Source: Sipunculus nudus
Taxonomy: Eukaryota; Annelida; Sipuncula; Golfingiida; Sipunculidae
NCBI GenBank assembly: GCA_026874595.1
Contig: CM049306.1
Location: 57,852,019-57,916,018, forward strand
Reading direction: 5' to 3'
DNA: 64,000 bases
The notes below the pieces were generated by a model. The model was not told the origin of the DNA and made no database searches. It was given only the letters and a program-made list of their open reading frames with translations. Position 1 is the first letter of the stretch. The number at the start of each line of letters is the position of its first letter. Shown one piece after another: positions 59,706-64,000 of this stretch. A program made the translations under genes and the position numbers.

Positions 59706-62700
59706 TAGCTCAGCTGACTATAAGTCATCTGAGCTATAGTCGTGGTCCATTGTCCGTCGTCTGACCGTCCGTCCTTCCGTCTGTCCGGATGTCCGTCCGT
59801 AAGACTGGCACGTTTCGACACCGTTGGACCTACGAATCTGAAATTCGGCATACAGTTAGATGTCCTCAAATTCTCCTACCATGCCGAAAATTGGGTCAAT
59901 AGGACTTTGTTCCTTTGAGATATTAAGGAAAAACCTCAATTTTTTATTAGAAATCTATTTTCACACTTCAGGACTGCCTAATATCAAAACCACTCATCTG
60001 GTTTTCTTCATATTTACCATAAATATTACTCTATATAGTTCCTATGTACATGTCAGATATTAAGTCAGTATTATATAATTTAAAAAAGTTATGGGCCCAA
60101 ACATAATGGACTTTGTAAAAAAATCAGGAAGATATTTGGTCACTTAGGACCAAAAGTGTTAAAGGTAGGGACTTTTTTCCAGTAATGCAACTTTAATTAA
60201 TCAAAATTTAATTGTATACCAAAAATTAGATCAAAATCTGTTAAATTTGTTTAAATATTGGCAAAAATATAAAATTTGTACCTTAAATTTTGCCAAACTT
60301 TAGCCACGGCACGTTTTTTTCCTGTTAGTACTGTGGATTTAATTTTCACAGCATGTATACATAAGGATTTAATCTGTTAAAATCTGAAATTTGAAAATAT
60401 AAGCTGCAAAATTAGGCTAGTTATTGAATTTTTTTGGAGGCCCTTGTTGTATTCCCTTACATTGTCAAGCAGTCCACTTTGATGACTGTAGGTCATTCAG
60501 TGCACATCTCTATGCTCCCTAGGCTGTTGGCATAATTTTAGATGTCCCCAAAATCTCCTACCATACCGAAAATTGGGTCATTAGGACTTCGTTCCATCGA
60601 GATATTAAGGAAAAAAACTCCGTTTTCCATAAAAAAAAGTCATTGTTACACTTCAAGGCTGCCTAATATCAAAACCACTGATCTGTTTTTGATCGTATTT
60701 AGTATTCACATTCTTTCATACATTTTCTATGAACATACCAAACATTAGGTCAGTATTGGGTATTATTTTGAAGTTATGGGCCAAAACATAATGCATTTTT
60801 TTAAAAATCTGGAAATATATTTACTCACCTAACATGAGAATTGCTGAACCTGGAGACTTTTTTTTCAGGAATATAACTTTATTTAATCAAGATTCAATTG
60901 TTTACCCAAAATTAGATCTGAATTTTGCAAATTTTTCAAGTTATTAGCATAAATAAAAAATCAATACCTTAAATTTTGTCCAACTTTGGCACTGTTGATT
61001 TAATTTTCACAGCATATATACATAAGGATTTAATCTTTTAAAATCTGTAATTTCAAAGAAATTGATTGGAAAGAATAGCTTTTATTCATGTTTTCATACA
61101 CCATGTCAAGTGTTGTTTACATCTAGCCCACCTAGTAGTACAGCCTTCACTTGCATTATGTAACCCACCCCAGGCAGCTTGCCTTGGGTCAGCCTGGCCA
61201 CTACCAGCAGGCTTCCCCTCTGCCCTACACTCCCCCCCCCCCCAGATGGTGCATAAACTAGATGAATGTTATAATTATCTGTATTTGATTCATTCTTATT
61301 CTAGGCTATGCTACATTTTAGATTTTGTATTGTACCACCAGGGTTACAATGATTAAAGTGTACATTTAATTGTGTCCACAAAGTGGTGTATTGTTATGAA
61401 AGTGTGGATGTTCATCAGATAAGTAATTCCTTACTTCAGAAGAGTAAAAACTTCACCAGGTGTGAAATTGACTATTAATTCCAGTAATAAATTAAAACTG
61501 GGATAGTAATTAGCACAATGATATTGTTTGTCCCTCATTCAACCAACAGTGTGTATACTTTATTTGAAAAGATGTTTTATTTTATCAAATTAACTTTTAT
61601 TTTATTTTGGTGAATAAAATTAAGCATGTACTGAAAACTCCAATGTGCAAAACTTTTTAATAGTGATTCAAGGAATATTCTTGTAGATGCCATGTTGTGG
61701 CATTATTTTCTCTTAAATTCAGTCTAAACATTTATGATTTAAAAATAATAAAATATATGTGTATGCATAATATGACCCAATATGAGCTACACTCTGGATA
61801 TATGATGATTGCAACTTTTGCAACAGTTCTAATATTTTAACTTATAGTTTCAGTTTTTTACTCTGTATATATAATGATTTCAACTTTTGCAACAATTCTA
61901 ATAATTTAACTTATATTTTCAGGTTTTTTTATTAAAAATTTATAAAACCTGTTAATAAAAAAATGATTCAGATAAAAACTTCTTAATGGAAAAAGTGGAT
62001 ATGCTTAAAAAAAATAGGATTATATATAAACTTAAATGCATTATTCCCTTGAAAGTGAAATAAAGGTATTAGTCCATTCTGTCCACTTGCCTGTCCATCT
62101 GTAAATTTTCATATGCATCACAGTATCTCAAAATTTTACTGTTTTTCTTCATGACAGTTTTGTCAGAGTATTGGTTTGCAATCATATATTTAGAACTTTA
62201 CTATAACAAAGTAGGAGGGCACCGTTCCTCTTAGCTTTTCATATTCTTATATAAATGAAAAACATTACAATAGAATATTTCTACATCCACCTCCGTGCTG
62301 CCCTCACTTTTCCCTTCTCAGAACCCCATCCCAAAGTCAGCCTCAGTAAGCAAGAACAAGATGAATCAGATATATTCATACTTTAATATTTTTTATAACT
62401 ATACGTCCATAGGTACCTATGTACATGCCAGAAATTATGTCAATATTGTGTAATATGTAGACATAGTGTGCATCACAATAATGTACCTTGTCAAGACTAA
62501 AGAGATATTGTGTCATACAGTCACAAATTCATAAATCACTTCATCAGCAAAGTTAATCATAACATCATATCTGTCAAATTGAAAGCTTGCAGACTACCAT
62601 ACACTTTAGATCCTTTAACAAATAGCCTTATCATCATTCTACTACTGCTTATTACTGCTGTCATTGCATTCATATTTGCTCAAATATATCACAATTTTCA

Positions 62701-62926
62701 ACCCCTCCTAAATAAATAAAAAATAAACCACTATATTTGACTCTATTAATCCATCAGTCAGGTAATTTCATTTATCATTTACTCACATATTACATTACAT
62801 TCCTTAAAATAGCCCAACATGTCCATGATATTCATAAGCTTTATCGACTCGATATAGTATCACAGTGGAGAAACATTTATAGTACAATCACGATCAGCTG
62901 AGCGCCGTGACCCATGGGTCCCTTGT
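59706..62926 (+). mobile_element. Helentron/Pearl-like non-autonomous element, copy 1
   Basis: It begins with a 31-base hairpin (59706-59736, 14-bp arms with one mismatch) and a GTCCGTCC tract (59765-59800). Two direct modules follow, offset 681 bases (AGATGTCC at 59859 and 60540; ATTAAGGAAAAA and CTGCCTAATATCAAAACCAC in both), and a third partial match lies near 62410-62455 (CTATGTACATG). It ends with TCAGCTGAGC (62894-62903), the palindrome GACCCATGGGTC (62909-62920) and CTTGT. The 5' hairpin holds the complement GCTCAGCTGA (59708-59717). No protein is encoded. Subterminal inverted repeats, a 3' hairpin, internal repeats and T-rich flanks without target duplication fit Helentron-associated elements such as bivalve Pearl. 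Confidence 0.7.
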
Positions 62927-64000
62927 ATTGTATATTATTAAGGGCTAAGATGTAAGAGAAAAGGCTATATAGGATACAATTAACGTACACTTTACATGTA
63001 TCCATTGTTGATAAAGGAGTCCAGAGCAGTAGGCACTAATTCTATGGTCGCACACAGTTGTTTTATGTGTAGGCAAGGATTCTATAGTTAGACCAAGAGC
63101 TTACCCCAGTGATAAACACATAAAAAATGGGCTTCCCCCAATGATCAACACAAAAAATGATAAAACTCCCGAATATCTATATGAAAATGATAACTACATT
63201 TGGAGATTTTGTGCTGTGAAAAAAAAACAAACTTGCTTACAAACAGTAAGTGACCCTATAAATTATAATCATTTCTGTAAGCTGTGACTGAGTGATGACA
63301 ATTTTTTTATAAAAGAGTGACTGATGCATGTGATGTCACTTGGGGGGGGTGGAGAGAGGGGTGTGATGTCGATCTGAGCTAGTGCAATTTAATCGGACAC
63401 TATTATTAGGCCCAGCTATATATAGTGTGATATAGCCATATAGTTAAGAGTTTGTACAATATAAGCCATGGTATATGCAACAGATCCATTGCATCTTCTC
63501 TGACTGCCTAATTACTGCCTAAAAACAAGACGCAGGATTACACCATTTTTGTCTTTCATTGGTTTCAGTAGCAACTAAAATTAACCTTGGATCACCATTT
63601 TTAAACATTTACTGATCTTTAAACCAGAGGCATATCAATGAGTTTAGTAGGGACAGAAAAGGAAATTTGTATGGGCAATTAATACCTCACTGGGAGCATG
63701 GCTGACTAAAGTGGGTGACTGAGAGCCAGAATTAGCTATATTTTGTTTAAATGGGCCCACTTTGGAAGAGTGATGCACTGGCACTGGGTAATAGTAACAC
63801 CTGCTGACACCTTTTACAAGGGCATTGGATAGTGTGTAGTCTCTGGCTTATATATTGCAGCGCCTTATAATATTGAGTCCTGTTAAAACATGCTAGACCA
63901 GAGCCTGTCATCCTCCCAGCTCCCTCTCTATTATGAAATTAAGCATACTGGTAAAAAAGTTTGAATGGAGCGGTTGGACTATCCCAGAAAACCACCGAAA
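62927..64000. other. no gene recognised
   Basis: AT-rich sequence. A small imperfect tandem repeat (CCCCAGTGATAAACACA and CCCCCAATGATCAACACA) lies at about 63101-63160 and a G8 run at 63342-63349. Confidence 0.4.

Noticed and set aside
62322-62345. 24-base microexon with CTTTTCCCTTCTCAG acceptor and GTAAGC donor
   Set aside because: It lies inside the 59706-62926 mobile element, and a match this short is expected by chance.

Overview
The window looks like nuclear DNA of an invertebrate animal, most likely a bivalve or another mollusc. It is AT-rich and intron-sized in scale, with no long uninterrupted reading frame (the longest is 167 codons). It holds many microsatellites, G/C homopolymer runs, tRNA-derived SINEs, and interspersed repeats resembling molluscan 'Pearl'/Helentron-derived elements. 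The species cannot be fixed from sequence alone.

No complete protein gene can be read here. What can be supported are isolated exon-like segments with splice signals and an open frame. The best are: a signal-peptide first exon with a strong Kozak context and a GTAAGT donor (14052-14138, minus); an exon resembling the N-terminal part of prostaglandin-reductase-type medium-chain dehydrogenases, whose next exon is damaged (2357-2415 and 2610-2645, plus); an internal exon at 22694-22869 (minus); a long frame split by a mobile insertion (24345-24634 and 25757-25819, minus); and possible terminal exons at 48195-48311 and 59113-59175 (both minus). Weaker candidates lie at 349-471, 6449-6639, 10218-10307, 14700-14761, 30015-30146, 39414-39560 and 51399-51686. 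They lie on both strands and cannot be chained into one gene.

Repeats dominate the layout. 0-15 kb: microsatellites, a foldback repeat (5559-6075), a possible hAT-type MITE (11183-11390), two CTCF-like motifs and a 300-bp polypurine tract. 15.2-17.9 kb: a 2.7-kb minisatellite with 40/42-bp units and higher-order structure. 18-19.1 kb: a dispersed direct duplication. 23-26 kb: module repeats, then a 1.1-kb tandem dimer carrying two SINE copies inserted in a reading frame. 31.5-34.9 kb: a module repeat and TTAA-flanked foldback elements. 36.6-38.8 kb (minus) and 59.7-62.9 kb (plus): two near-full copies of one element family with matching termini. 39-46 kb: further repeats, two SINE-type elements and short minisatellites. 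52-55.4 kb: three consecutive minisatellite arrays.

The parts do not form a pathway or operon. The biology visible here is mainly mobile-element and tandem-repeat evolution around a few scattered exons.
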